64,000 nucleotides of DNA from Lichenicola sp964247735 (GTDB lineage Bacteria > Pseudomonadota > Alphaproteobacteria > Acetobacterales > Acetobacteraceae), in contig CAXTVS010000012.1 of assembly GCA_964247735.1 (NCBI GenBank), positions 8,146-72,145 of the forward strand, written 5' to 3'. The position numbers and the translations under genes are program-made. Below, in pieces: positions 26,501-35,019 of this stretch; positions within the stretch are counted from its first letter, which is position 1, and each line of letters begins with the position of its first letter. The notes under the pieces were generated by a model that saw only the letters and a list, made by a program, of their open reading frames with translations, made no database searches and was not told where the DNA came from.

Positions 26501-26741
26501 CGCGCGCACCCGGCTGCGCCCGATCCTGATGACGTCGTTCGCCTTCATCATGGGGGTGGCGCCGCTGGCGGTGGCCGCGGGAGCCGGGGCCGAGATGCGG
26601 CAGTCGCTGGGCACGGCGGTGTTCTGCGGCATGCTGGGCGTGACCGGGTTCGGGCTGCTGTTCACGCCGGCCTTCTACACCGTGGTGCGCTCCTTCGGCC
26701 GCAGGCGCGTGGTGGCCCGGGTGCCGCACCCGGCAGAGTGA
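23577..26741 (+). CDS. RND multidrug efflux permease (HAE1 family, AcrB/MexF-like)
   Basis: Proton-driven inner-membrane transporter of 1054 residues, the normal size for hydrophobe/amphiphile efflux pumps. It starts FIERPILATVLSVFIT (first membrane helix). The proton-relay aspartates lie in GIVVDDAIVVVENVER near residue 405, and a second membrane bundle includes GLAAKNAILIVEFARQAE. Two large periplasmic loops lie between the helices. It forms an operon with the adaptor upstream and is probably controlled by the divergent TetR protein. Substrate range cannot be read from sequence. Confidence 0.96.
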   Translation: MRLTHVFIERPILATVLSVFITILGLGALAILPVAQYPEIVPPTVQITTTYPGASAETVARTVSTPLEQQINGVENMLYMGSQSTGDGKLTLTVTFRIGTDLNIAQMLTQNRVEDALPRLPQDVQRLGVQVRKATPNILLVVHLMSPDSSRDGLYISNYATLHVKDALARLSGVGDVQVFGGRDYAMRIWLDPDKIAAYGLNASDVLGALQAQNVQVSAGILNQPPVPSHEAFQLNVQTLGRLERPDQFADIVIKSDPSGRVTRIRDVGRVEVGAADYGSAGYLDHGDAVPLLVFAQPGANSLAVESEVKTTMEALKQQFPSGLDYRIVYDPTVFVSKSVHEVIRTIFIAILLVVGVVILFLQTWRASVIPVVAIPVSLVGTFAILALLGISLNNLSLFGLVLAVGIVVDDAIVVVENVERNLREGMSPKQAAHHTMDEVGGALIAIALTLCAVFVPSAFLSGIGGQFFRQFAVTISASTVISCFVSLTLSPALCAVLFRPHEEGHGGPRGSLASRLVRGGFGAFNRGFEALSGAYARFTHRVVHMLGMVLIAYALLIVLAGIQFSRAPTGFIPEQDQGYLITVLQLPAGATLDRTEAVVKQATDIIMGTPGVEHVVPFAGLDATTFSVASNSGTIFAGLSMLYSHDPHGHPAAVVLGDLQKRLSAIQGAFVLTIPPPPVQGIGNAGGFKMMLQDQAGLGSKGLEKAAQALVNAANRDPHFAGVFTLFNTRTPSVWADIDREKAEKVGLTPTDVFNAFQVYLGSQYVNDFNYLGRTYEVIAQADGQFRRRVEDIGRLRARNASGAMVPIGTVAKFSMQTSAYRVPRYDLFPAAEVMGAAAPGVATGAALARMEELAHQVLPRGVGFEWTELAFQQQQRGTPTLLVFGAAALFVFLVLAAQYESWRLPLAVILIVPMCLLASVTGLMARGMPIDILAQIGFVVLVGLAAKNAILIVEFARQAEQDGMSPARAAVHAARTRLRPILMTSFAFIMGVAPLAVAAGAGAEMRQSLGTAVFCGMLGVTGFGLLFTPAFYTVVRSFGRRRVVARVPHPAE

Positions 26742-26774
26742 GAGCGGCCGGACGCCGGGGTGTCGGCGCGCCGG

Positions 26775-27584
26775 ATGGGAGCACGGGTCGAGGCGCTGCA
26801 CCTGTATCCGGTGAAGGGGATGCGTGGCCGGGCGCTGGAGTGCGCGGAGGTGGCGCGGCACGGGCTCGCCGGCGACCGGCGCTGGATGGTGGTGGACCCG
26901 GATGGCGGGTTCCTGACCCAGCGGCAGGTGCCGGCCATGGCGCAGCTCGACGCCGAGCCCGTCACGGGCGGGCTGGTGCTGCGGCACGACGGCGACGCCT
27001 GCGCGGTGGAACGGCCGGGCTCGCACGCGGGGCGGCTCCGAGCCGTCATCTGGCGCGACGCGGTGCCGGTGGCGGCCGGAGACGAGGCGTCCGCCGCGTG
27101 GCTGTCGGCGCGGCTCGGACGGCCTTGCCGCCTCGTCTACATGGATGACGAACGCGCGCGTCCGGTCGATCCGGCGTTCGGTGAGGCCGGCGACCATGTC
27201 GGCTTCGCTGACGCGTATCCGCTCCTGGCAGCCAGCGACTCCTCCCTGGGGGCGCTCAATGCCGAGCTTCGCGAGCCGGTGCCGATGGATCGGTTCCGTC
27301 CCAACGTGACGATCTCCGGGTTGCCGGCATGGTCGGAGGACCGCTGGCGGCGGGTGCGCATCGGGGCCATGACGTTCCGCGCGCCCAAGCCCTGCACGCG
27401 CTGCGTGGTGATCACGCGGGACCAGCGCAGCGGCCTGTCGCCGGACCCGGGCGAGCCGCTGCGGACGCTGGGCCGGCTCAACCGGCATCCCGGGGGGATC
27501 GTGTTCGGCGCCAACCTGATCCCGGAGGCGCCGGGACGGCTGGCGGTGGGCGATCCGGTCGAGGTGCTGGAGGCGCTCACATGA
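26775..27584 (+). CDS. MOSC domain protein
   Basis: A 269-residue protein with an N-terminal MOSC beta-barrel (VEALHLYPVKGMRG, HGLAGDRRWMVVD, FLTQRQVPAMAQ) and a C-terminal MOSC domain with the conserved cysteine in APKPCTRCVVITRDQ. Relatives (YcbX, mARC) bind molybdenum cofactor and reduce N-hydroxylated compounds; the same is plausible here but not shown. ATG at 26775 fits the family start; a GTG at 26760 is possible. It follows the efflux pump by about 30 bases and its end overlaps the convergent phospholipase gene by 8 bases. Confidence 0.9.
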   Translation: MGARVEALHLYPVKGMRGRALECAEVARHGLAGDRRWMVVDPDGGFLTQRQVPAMAQLDAEPVTGGLVLRHDGDACAVERPGSHAGRLRAVIWRDAVPVAAGDEASAAWLSARLGRPCRLVYMDDERARPVDPAFGEAGDHVGFADAYPLLAASDSSLGALNAELREPVPMDRFRPNVTISGLPAWSEDRWRRVRIGAMTFRAPKPCTRCVVITRDQRSGLSPDPGEPLRTLGRLNRHPGGIVFGANLIPEAPGRLAVGDPVEVLEALT

Positions 27585-28806
27585 GCCGCTTCCACAGCCG
27601 GGCGGCGAGCTCCAGCGCGCGCTCCCGGCGCGACCGGGCGCGCCAGCCGGCATAGGAGATCGGCGTCGCGGCGGCGATCTGTCCGCGCAGCATCGACTCG
27701 ACCGCGCCCGCGGTGGGGGCGCCCAGCACCACCGCGTCGATCTCGTTGTTGTAGTGCACGCTGCGCCAGTCGAAGTTGGACGAGCCGATCACCGTCAGCA
27801 CCCCGTCGATGGTGGCGACCTTGGCGTGCAGCATGGCGTCGCGCACCTCGTGGATCCGCACCCCCGACGCCAGCAGCGGGCCGTACAGGGCGCGCGCGGC
27901 GTGCACCGCCGCCTGCACGTCGCTGTAGCCGGGCAGCAGCAGCTCGACCTCCACCCCGCGCGCGGCGGCGGCGGCGAGCAGCCGCCACTCGGCAGGGGCC
28001 GGGACGAAGTAGCCGGTGGCCAGCAGGATGCGCGAGCGGGCGCCGGTGATCGCGGCCCGCATCGACAGGTTGTACAGCGGCCGCCGCTCCGCCGGCGCGC
28101 TGCCGTCGACGCGGATCCGCTCGCCGCCGGCGGCCGGCAGCGGCAGCAGGTCGTCACGCTGCTGCAGCGGCGGCCCGTCGCCGCCCTGGCCGGTCCAGGT
28201 GTGGAGGAACAGGCGGTGGATCTCGCCCACCGCCGGCCCCTCGACCTGGATGCCGTTGTCGATCCAGTAGCCGTGGTCGGCGTCCGGGCCGCGGCCGGCC
28301 GAGCGGGGGGTCTCGTACACCTTCGACATGTTGGCGCCGCCCAGCAGCGCGACCACGCCGTCCACCACCGTCAGCTTGCGGTGGTCGCGGTCGTTCATGC
28401 GCAGGTCGAAGCGGGCACGGAACGGGTTGACCGAGTGGTACTCCAGCAGCCGCACGCCGCAGGCGCGCAGGCGGTCGAACGACCGGTCGGGGGTGTTGCC
28501 GGAACCGACCGCGTCCCAGACCACCGCCACCTCGATGCCGCGGGCGGCGGTGCGCTCCAGCAGGTCGAACAGCGCCTGCCCGTCGAGCGCCACGTCGTCG
28601 ATCGTGTAGTATTCCATGTGCACGAAGCGGCGGGCCGAGGCGATCGCCCGCATCACCGCCTGCACCACCGCCCGTCCCTCGGTGAGCAGCGCCACCCGGT
28701 TGCCGTCCAGGAGCGGGCAGTCCGAGAGCGGATCGTGCAGCCCGGCGTGGTGGGCCAGCAGCGCGTCCGCCTCGGAGGCCATGCCGGGCGCCTCAGCGTC
28801 GAACAT
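27577..28806 (-). CDS. Phospholipase D / cardiolipin synthase family protein
   Basis: A 409-residue protein with two HKD catalytic motifs: HRKLTVVDG in the first half and HAKVATIDG in the second, each followed by the expected glycine-rich GGANMS or GSSNFDWRS. This two-HKD form without N-terminal membrane helices matches ClsB-like cardiolipin synthases, which join phosphatidyl groups to make cardiolipin or related lipids. ATG at 28806 is preceded by GGGAG at about eight bases; an ATG at 28887 is less likely. It is divergent from the lptF-lptG operon. Confidence 0.92.
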   Translation of the reverse strand: MFDAEAPGMASEADALLAHHAGLHDPLSDCPLLDGNRVALLTEGRAVVQAVMRAIASARRFVHMEYYTIDDVALDGQALFDLLERTAARGIEVAVVWDAVGSGNTPDRSFDRLRACGVRLLEYHSVNPFRARFDLRMNDRDHRKLTVVDGVVALLGGANMSKVYETPRSAGRGPDADHGYWIDNGIQVEGPAVGEIHRLFLHTWTGQGGDGPPLQQRDDLLPLPAAGGERIRVDGSAPAERRPLYNLSMRAAITGARSRILLATGYFVPAPAEWRLLAAAAARGVEVELLLPGYSDVQAAVHAARALYGPLLASGVRIHEVRDAMLHAKVATIDGVLTVIGSSNFDWRSVHYNNEIDAVVLGAPTAGAVESMLRGQIAAATPISYAGWRARSRRERALELAARLWKRLM

Positions 28807-28852
28807 CGCGCCGCTCCCGCAGCCGTAGGCGCGGCGCCAGCCCGGAAACGTT

Positions 28853-28866
28853 GCAACACGTGTTGC
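28853..28866. promoter_or_regulatory. Perfect 14-base palindrome, candidate operator
   Basis: GCAACACGTGTTGC reads the same on both strands. It lies in the 98-base gap between the phospholipase D gene and lptF, where the two divergent promoters should be. Its size and position suit a dimeric regulator; the regulator is not identifiable from the window. Confidence 0.5.
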
Positions 28867-28904
28867 CGTCTTTTGCCTGGGCGCCATGGAGGGTAGGAAG
28901 GGGC

Positions 28905-30047
28905 ATGAGCGCGCCTTCCGTCAGCCGGCTGGACCGGTACGTCCTGCACCAGCTGCTGGTGGCGCTGCTCGCGACCACGGGCAGCCTGGCGGCGCTGATC
29001 TGGCTGACGCAGTCGCTGCGCTTCGTCAGCCTGGTGGTCGACCGCGGGCTCAGCCTGCGCGTGTTCCTGCAGCTCACCGGGCTGCTGATCCCGGGCTTCG
29101 TCGCCGTCATCCTGCCCATCACCACCTTCGTCGTGACCCAGTTCGTCTACCAGCGGCTGTCCGGCGACCGCGAGCTGACGGTGATGCGCGCGGCAGGACT
29201 GTCGCCGTCCCGGATCGCCCGGCCGGCGATGTACTGCGTCGCCATCTCCGTCGCCCTGTCCTACGTGCTGAACGTGTGGATCGTTCCGGCCAGCTATCAC
29301 AGCTTCCGCGAGTACGAGTTCGAGATACGCAACAAGATGGCCGCCTTCCTGCTGCAGGAAGGGGTGTTCACCCCGGTCTCGCCGACCATGACGGTCTACA
29401 TCCGCACCCGGGAGCCGGACGGCACGCTGCGCGGCATCCTGGTCGAGGACGACCGGCAGAAGGCGGTGCGCGCCACCATCCTGGCCGAGCACGGCCACCT
29501 GGAGCCGAACGGCGACGTGCCCAAGGTGGTGCTGTACGACGGCTCGCGCGAGGAGATCGACCGCAAGACCGGGCGGCTCGACGTGCTGACCTTCCGCCGC
29601 AACACCATCGACCTCGCGGACGCCAACAAGGACGACGACATCCGCTACCGCGACTCCAACGAGATGTCGCTGGGCGAGCTGTTCCATCCCGATCCCCGGG
29701 AGGTGCAGCCGCGCGACCGCGGCAAGTTCGCCGCCGAAGGGCACCGCCGGCTGAGCGGGCCGCTCACGGCGTTCTCGTTCGCCATGGTGGCGCTGCTGGC
29801 GGTGCTGTCGGGCGGCTTCTCGCGGCACGGCAACACGCTCAGGCCGCTGGTGGCGATCCTGTCGGTGGTCGGGCTGCTGGCGCTCGGGCTGGTGGTGCAG
29901 AGCGTGGCCGCGCGCAGCCCGGCGCTGCTGCCGCTGATCTGGGTCGAGGCGGTGCTGCCCGGGCTGGTCTGCGCCGTGCTGCTGTTCGGCCCGGAGCTGC
30001 GCCGGTCGGCGTCCGGCCTGCCGCCGGCGCGCGCCGCGGCCGCCTGA
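28905..30047 (+). CDS. lptF: LPS export permease LptF
   Basis: Inner-membrane subunit of the LptB2FG transporter that extracts lipopolysaccharide from the inner membrane and feeds it to the LptC-A-D bridge. The 380 residues show the YjgP/YjgQ pattern: about three membrane helices near residues 15-120, a periplasmic beta-jellyroll region (about 130-270) and three C-terminal helices. RLSGDRELTVMRAAGLSPS is the conserved coupling region. ATG at 28905 follows AGGAAGG. lptG is 12 bases downstream. Confidence 0.95.
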   Translation: MSAPSVSRLDRYVLHQLLVALLATTGSLAALIWLTQSLRFVSLVVDRGLSLRVFLQLTGLLIPGFVAVILPITTFVVTQFVYQRLSGDRELTVMRAAGLSPSRIARPAMYCVAISVALSYVLNVWIVPASYHSFREYEFEIRNKMAAFLLQEGVFTPVSPTMTVYIRTREPDGTLRGILVEDDRQKAVRATILAEHGHLEPNGDVPKVVLYDGSREEIDRKTGRLDVLTFRRNTIDLADANKDDDIRYRDSNEMSLGELFHPDPREVQPRDRGKFAAEGHRRLSGPLTAFSFAMVALLAVLSGGFSRHGNTLRPLVAILSVVGLLALGLVVQSVAARSPALLPLIWVEAVLPGLVCAVLLFGPELRRSASGLPPARAAAA

Positions 30048-30059
30048 GGACGACCCGCG

Positions 30060-31172
30060 GTGCCGGTCGCCATCACCCTGTCGTTCTACATCGCGCGCCA
30101 GTTCAGCTTCAGCGTGCTGGCGCTGGTCGCCGCCCTGACCGGGCTGGTGTCGCTGTTCGACTTCATCGACCTGCTGCGCCGCGCCGCCACCCGGCCGGAC
30201 GTGCCGGCGAGCCTGGCGCTGGAGATCGCAGCACTGCACCTGCCGTACTTCTGCATCGAGATCCTGCCGTTCGGGGTGCTGCTGGGCGGCATCATCTGCT
30301 TCTGGCGCCTGACCCGCTCGTCGGAGCTGATCGTGGCGCGGGCCGCCGGCATCTCGGTGTGGCAGTTCCTGGCGGCGCCGCTGGCCTGCGCGATCGGCAT
30401 CGGCGCGGCCGCCACCGCCCTGCTGAGCCCGCTCTCGTCCGCCACCTACGCGCGGGCCGAGGCGCTGGACAACACCTACCTGCGCTCCGGCGGCGGCTCG
30501 CTGAACGTCGCCGGTGGCCAGCTCTGGCTGCGCCAGTCCGACAACGCCCTGGTCCCGGGCGGCGTCGCCATCCTGCACGCGCGCACCGTGCGGATGAAGC
30601 GCGGCGCGCTGTCGGTGCAGGGGGTGAGCGTGTTCCGGCTCGACGGCCAGGACCGGCTGCTGCTGCGGATCGAGGCCGCCACCGGCGAGCTCGGCGACCA
30701 CCGTTGGCTCCTGCACGGGGCCGACAGCGTGCTGCCCGACCACCTGCCGCAGGCGATCGGCGAGATGGGGCTGCCCACCGACCTCACCGTGGCGCGCGTG
30801 CAGGAAAGCTTCGCCGCCCCCGACACCCTGTCGGTCTGGACCCTGCCCGGCTTCATCGCCCTGCTCGACCGGTCGGGGTTCTCCTCGATCCGGCACCGGC
30901 TCAGGTTCCAGGCGCTGCTGGCGCTGCCGCTGCTGGCGGGCACCATGGCGCTGGTCTCGGCCGGGTTCTCGATGCGGCCGGTGCGACGCGGCGGGGTCGC
31001 GCGCATGATCGGCGGCGGGGTCGCCTCCGGCTTCGCCCTGTTCACCATCTCCAAGATCGCCGAGCAGTTCGGCCAGTCCGGGGTCCTGCCGCCGATCATG
31101 GCGGCCTGGGCCCCGGCCGGTGCGGGCCTGATGCTGGCGATCGCCCTGCTGCTGCACCTGGAGGACGGCTGA
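30060..31172 (+). CDS. lptG: LPS export permease LptG
   Basis: Second transmembrane subunit of the lipopolysaccharide transporter, 370 residues, with the same six-helix plus periplasmic-domain plan as LptF. Visible are FYIARQFSFSVLALVAALTG at the first helix and LTRSSELIVARAAGISVWQF, the segment that contacts LptB. GTG at 30060 follows GAGGA, which overlaps the lptF stop. The TGA stop shares its last base with the lptD ATG. Confidence 0.95.
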   Translation: MPVAITLSFYIARQFSFSVLALVAALTGLVSLFDFIDLLRRAATRPDVPASLALEIAALHLPYFCIEILPFGVLLGGIICFWRLTRSSELIVARAAGISVWQFLAAPLACAIGIGAAATALLSPLSSATYARAEALDNTYLRSGGGSLNVAGGQLWLRQSDNALVPGGVAILHARTVRMKRGALSVQGVSVFRLDGQDRLLLRIEAATGELGDHRWLLHGADSVLPDHLPQAIGEMGLPTDLTVARVQESFAAPDTLSVWTLPGFIALLDRSGFSSIRHRLRFQALLALPLLAGTMALVSAGFSMRPVRRGGVARMIGGGVASGFALFTISKIAEQFGQSGVLPPIMAAWAPAGAGLMLAIALLLHLEDG

Positions 31173-33499
31173 TGCGCCGCTTCGTCGCCCTCGCCGGTCC
31201 CGCGCTGCGGTCCGGCACCTCGCGAAGCGTGCTGCTGCTGGCCGGGATCTGCAGCCTGTCCCTCCTCGTGCCCGTCGAGCGGGCGGACGCGGTGCCGCGG
31301 CAGGCTCTGCCCGGCGCCAACCTCGGCAAGGGGACGCCGATCTCGCGCAACGAGCCGGTCACCTTCCGCGCCGACAGCGTCAACTACGACAGCAAGAACG
31401 GGCTGGTCACCTGGACCGGCCACGTCGAGATCTGGCAGAACGACCACGTGCTGCGTGCCGACAAGGTGACGTTCGACCGCAACACCAACGTCGCCGCCGC
31501 GTCCGGACACGTCGCGATCCTGGAGCCGGACGGCGAGGTGCTGTTCGCCGACTACGCCGAGCTGACGCAGGGGATGCGCGAGGGCGTGATGTCGAACATG
31601 CGCACGCTGCTGTCGCTCAACGGCAAGCTCGGCGCCAACGGCGCCAGGCGGACCGACGGCAAGGTCAACGACCTGTCGCGCGCGGTGTATACCTCCTGCA
31701 AGGTGTGCGCCCAGCACCCGGAGCAGCCGCCGTTCTGGCAGCTGCGCGCCTACGACGCCACCGACGACCTGGAGCACAAGCGGCTCGAGTATCGCGACGT
31801 GTATCTCGACATGTTCGGGGTGCCCGTGGGCTACCTGCCGTTCTTCTCCACCCCGGACCCGTCGGTGAAGCGGCAGAGCGGGTTCCTGATCGGCGACATC
31901 TCGCCGGACGACAAGCATCTCGGCGCCTACTTCACCCTGCCCTATTTCTGGGTGCTGAGCCGGTCCGCCGACGTCACCCTGGTGCCGCTGATCTCCTCCA
32001 ACACCGGGCCGCAGCTGACCGCGCAGTACCGCGAACAGTTCAACTCCGGCATCGTGCGCATCACCGGGGCGATCGCCTACGACACCACCGACACCGCCGG
32101 CTACGTCGACGACGGCAACGTGGTGGCGCCGGTCAACGACAAGGGGCTGCAGGGCTACGTGTATGCCCACACCGTGTTCGACTACGACCAGCACTGGCGC
32201 TACGGCGCCGACATCAACCTGGCGAGTTCCGCCAACTACCTGCGCGACTACCGCATCACCGGCTACGGCGCCGACGTGCTCGGCAGCAACATCTATCTGG
32301 AGGGCTTCGGCGTCGGCGCCTATTCGCGCCTCGACACCAGCTTCTTCCAGGGGCTGAACTCCGGGGTGATCAACTCCAGCGAGCTGCCGTTCGTGCTGCC
32401 GCGCTACGAGTACAGCTTCACCGGCGCGCCGGACGCGCTGGGCGGACGCACCTCGCTGTCCACCAACGACTTCAACATCTACCGGTCGAACGGCACCTCG
32501 GACCAGCGGCTGCAGCTCAGCCTGAACTACGACCGGCCGTTCCGCGACACGCTGGGGCAGGTGTTCACCGTGACGGCGCACCTCGACAGCGAGGTGTACA
32601 AGGCGTCCAAGCTCGACCTGGTGCCGAACTACAACGACGTGAACGCCACCAGCAGCGGCCAGGCGCTGCCCACGGTGGCGGTGAAGATGAACTGGCCGTT
32701 CCTCAAGACCCTGCAGAACGGGTCGGCGATCGTCGAGCCGATCGTGCAGCTGATCGCGGCCCCCAACTCGGGCAACAGCATCAACCGGCACCTGCCCAAC
32801 GAGGACAGCCTGGACTACGAGTTCACCGACACCACGCTGTTCTCGCTCAACCGGCACGAGGGCGTGGACCGGCTCGACGGGGGCCTGCGGGCCAACTACG
32901 CGCTGCACGCCAACTGGAGCTTCAACGGCCACCAGATCGACGCGCTGGTGGGGGAAAGCTACCAGGAGCACATCGACGAGAACCAGCTGCCGAACAGCGG
33001 GCTCACCACCCACGCGTCCGACATCGTCAGCCGGCTGAGCTTCACGCCGGTCAAGTGGCTCGACTTCACCGTGCGCGACCGCATGGACCACGACAGCGGG
33101 GAGACCCACTTCGCCGACGGGCTGGTCACCGCCGGGGTGCCGCTGCTGACGGTGAGCGGCGGCTACATCTACAACTCGCGCAGCTACTACTACTACTACA
33201 CCAGCAACCCGTTCACCCTGGCGGGGCCGCCGGCGGCGTTCCTGGTGCCGACCAACGAGGGCACGCTCGGCGTGTCGAGCACCTGGAAGCAGTTCCGGGT
33301 GTCGGCCTACGGGCGGCGCAACCTCGCCACCAACCAGTTCGTGGCCATCGGCGGCGACGTCGCCTACACCAACGACTGCTTCATCTTCGACGTGTCGCTC
33401 AATCGGCGCTACACCACCATCAACGGCGACAACGGCGACACCTCCATCCTGTTCACCCTCACCTTCAAGACGCTCGGCACCTTCCCGGTGAACGGCTGA
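31172..33499 (+). CDS. lptD: LPS assembly outer-membrane protein LptD
   Basis: Outer-membrane translocon that, with the lipoprotein LptE, inserts lipopolysaccharide into the outer leaflet. The 775 residues begin with a signal peptide (hydrophobic core SVLLLAGICSLSLLVPV, about residues 19-35). A periplasmic OstA/LptA-like jellyroll follows (TFRADSVNYDSKNGLVTWTG). The rest is a large beta-barrel rich in aromatic and polar alternation, ending VSLNRRYTTINGDNGDTSIL. Cysteines in YTSCKVCAQ and NDCFIF may form the disulfide seen in the family. It overlaps the lptG stop by one base. Confidence 0.95.
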   Translation: MRRFVALAGPALRSGTSRSVLLLAGICSLSLLVPVERADAVPRQALPGANLGKGTPISRNEPVTFRADSVNYDSKNGLVTWTGHVEIWQNDHVLRADKVTFDRNTNVAAASGHVAILEPDGEVLFADYAELTQGMREGVMSNMRTLLSLNGKLGANGARRTDGKVNDLSRAVYTSCKVCAQHPEQPPFWQLRAYDATDDLEHKRLEYRDVYLDMFGVPVGYLPFFSTPDPSVKRQSGFLIGDISPDDKHLGAYFTLPYFWVLSRSADVTLVPLISSNTGPQLTAQYREQFNSGIVRITGAIAYDTTDTAGYVDDGNVVAPVNDKGLQGYVYAHTVFDYDQHWRYGADINLASSANYLRDYRITGYGADVLGSNIYLEGFGVGAYSRLDTSFFQGLNSGVINSSELPFVLPRYEYSFTGAPDALGGRTSLSTNDFNIYRSNGTSDQRLQLSLNYDRPFRDTLGQVFTVTAHLDSEVYKASKLDLVPNYNDVNATSSGQALPTVAVKMNWPFLKTLQNGSAIVEPIVQLIAAPNSGNSINRHLPNEDSLDYEFTDTTLFSLNRHEGVDRLDGGLRANYALHANWSFNGHQIDALVGESYQEHIDENQLPNSGLTTHASDIVSRLSFTPVKWLDFTVRDRMDHDSGETHFADGLVTAGVPLLTVSGGYIYNSRSYYYYYTSNPFTLAGPPAAFLVPTNEGTLGVSSTWKQFRVSAYGRRNLATNQFVAIGGDVAYTNDCFIFDVSLNRRYTTINGDNGDTSILFTLTFKTLGTFPVNG

Positions 33500-33526
33500 G
33501 CGGCCCGGACCACCCAGGAACCCTGC

Positions 33527-34954
33527 ATGAGCTTCGAGCGACTTTCCCCGGCTTCCCGACCGGCTCCGGCCCCCAGCAGGATGGCGTCCAGGATGCTGGC
33601 TGCCGTGCTTCTCGCCGGCCCTGCCCTGCCGTGCGCCGCAGCCGCGCAGTCGCACCACTACCGCCACCAGGCCGCCGCCGCATCGGACGCGACCGACGAC
33701 ACGGCAGCCGGCGACGCGCCGACGGGCAAGGCCGCGGCCAAGGGTGCCGGGCCGTCGCAGGACGAGATCGTCGCAGTGGTGAACGGCCAGATCGTCACCC
33801 GGCGCGACGTGGAGGACCGGGAACACCTGTTCACCCTGTCCACCGGGCTGACCGAGAACCCGGACGTGCTGAACCGGCTGCGGCCGCAGATCACCCGGCA
33901 GCTGATCGACGAGCGCCTGCGCATGCAGGAGATCCAGCAGCGCCACATCAACGTGCCGATCTCGCGCATCGCCGACGCCATCGCCGACATCGAGAAGCGC
34001 AACAACATGCCGTCCAACGCGCTGCGCGACCGGCTGGCGAAGGACGGCGTGGCGATGACGACCCTGATCGACCAGATCCGGGTGCAGCTGGCCTGGACCG
34101 GGGTGCTGCGCGAGCAGCTGGGCGAACGGGCGCGGATCACCTCGGCCGAGATCCGGCAGCGGCAGGACGCGCTCAAGCGGGAGGCCGGGCAGCCGGAATA
34201 CCAGATCAGCGAGATCTTCGTGCCGGTGGAGGATCCGAAGAACAGCGCCGACGCGCTGAAGTTCGCCAACACGGTGATCGGGCAGCTGCATGCGGGCGCC
34301 CCGTTCCCGATCGTCGCCGCGCAGTTCAGCCAGAGCCAGACCGCGCTCGACGGCGGCTCGCTCGGCTGGGTGCAGGCGGACAACCTCGATCCGGAGGTGG
34401 TGGAGATCGCCCGGGCGATGCCGGTCGGTGCGATCAGCAACCCGATCCGGGTTGCCGGCGGCTACGACATCATCGCCCTGGCCGGAAGGCGCGTCAGCGG
34501 CACGCAGATGGCGACTGTGCTCGACCTGCGGCAGGCCTTCGTGCCGTTCGACGCGCCGCTCAACCCGCAGGCACCGACCGCGCAGCAGCAGCAGGCCCTG
34601 GCCAAGGCCAACGCCCTGTCCAGGGACGCGCACAGCTGCGACCAGATCGAGGCCGCCAACACCAGCTTCGGCTCGAAGCGGCCCGGCAACCCCGGCGCGG
34701 TGCAGCTCGACCGGCTCAACCCGCAGATGGCGCACGTGCTTGAGCCGCTCGCGGCCGGGCAGGCGACCCACCCGCTGGTGTCGAGCGACGGCATCGACGT
34801 GATCATGGTCTGCTCGCGCAGCCAGAAGAACCTGGCCCAGCAGGACACCGGCCAGATCGCCGACCAGCTGCTGAACGACCGCGTCGAGCTGGTGTCGCGC
34901 CAGCTGAACCGCGACCTGCACCGCAGGGCGGTGATCGACATGCGCTCCTCCTGA
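33527..34954 (+). CDS. surA: Periplasmic chaperone / peptidyl-prolyl isomerase SurA
   Basis: Assists folding of outer-membrane proteins such as LptD. The 475 residues start with a signal peptide (MLAAVLLAGPALPCAAAAQ, about residues 23-41) and a low-complexity Ala/Asp spacer. The SurA N-terminal helical domain follows, with DEIVAVVNGQIVTRRDVEDR and LIDERLRMQE. A parvulin domain lies at about residues 225-325 (YQISEIFVPVEDPK through GGSLGWVQADNLDPE); a second parvulin-like region is degenerate. It is 27 bases after lptD, the usual partner. pdxA, often next, is absent. Confidence 0.93.
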   Translation: MSFERLSPASRPAPAPSRMASRMLAAVLLAGPALPCAAAAQSHHYRHQAAAASDATDDTAAGDAPTGKAAAKGAGPSQDEIVAVVNGQIVTRRDVEDREHLFTLSTGLTENPDVLNRLRPQITRQLIDERLRMQEIQQRHINVPISRIADAIADIEKRNNMPSNALRDRLAKDGVAMTTLIDQIRVQLAWTGVLREQLGERARITSAEIRQRQDALKREAGQPEYQISEIFVPVEDPKNSADALKFANTVIGQLHAGAPFPIVAAQFSQSQTALDGGSLGWVQADNLDPEVVEIARAMPVGAISNPIRVAGGYDIIALAGRRVSGTQMATVLDLRQAFVPFDAPLNPQAPTAQQQQALAKANALSRDAHSCDQIEAANTSFGSKRPGNPGAVQLDRLNPQMAHVLEPLAAGQATHPLVSSDGIDVIMVCSRSQKNLAQQDTGQIADQLLNDRVELVSRQLNRDLHRRAVIDMRSS

Positions 34955-35019
34955 CGGACGCCGGCGCACCGGGCCGGCTGCCGCCGGAGCCGCTGCCACG
35001 GCTGCCGACGCTGCGTGCG

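Noticed and set aside
23454..27653. A 1399-codon open frame on the minus strand across the efflux operon
   Set aside because: It is antisense to clearly conserved adaptor, pump and MOSC genes and has the Arg/His/Gln-rich composition that results from third-position GC in the opposite frame.
33184..33203. Run of tyrosine codons in lptD
   Set aside because: Five consecutive Tyr codons in a beta-strand-rich outer-membrane barrel; the frame is intact and aromatic girdles are normal in such proteins.
30476..34999. A 1507-codon open frame on the minus strand across lptG-lptD-surA
   Set aside because: Antisense shadow of three conserved genes; low-complexity composition and no recognisable motif.
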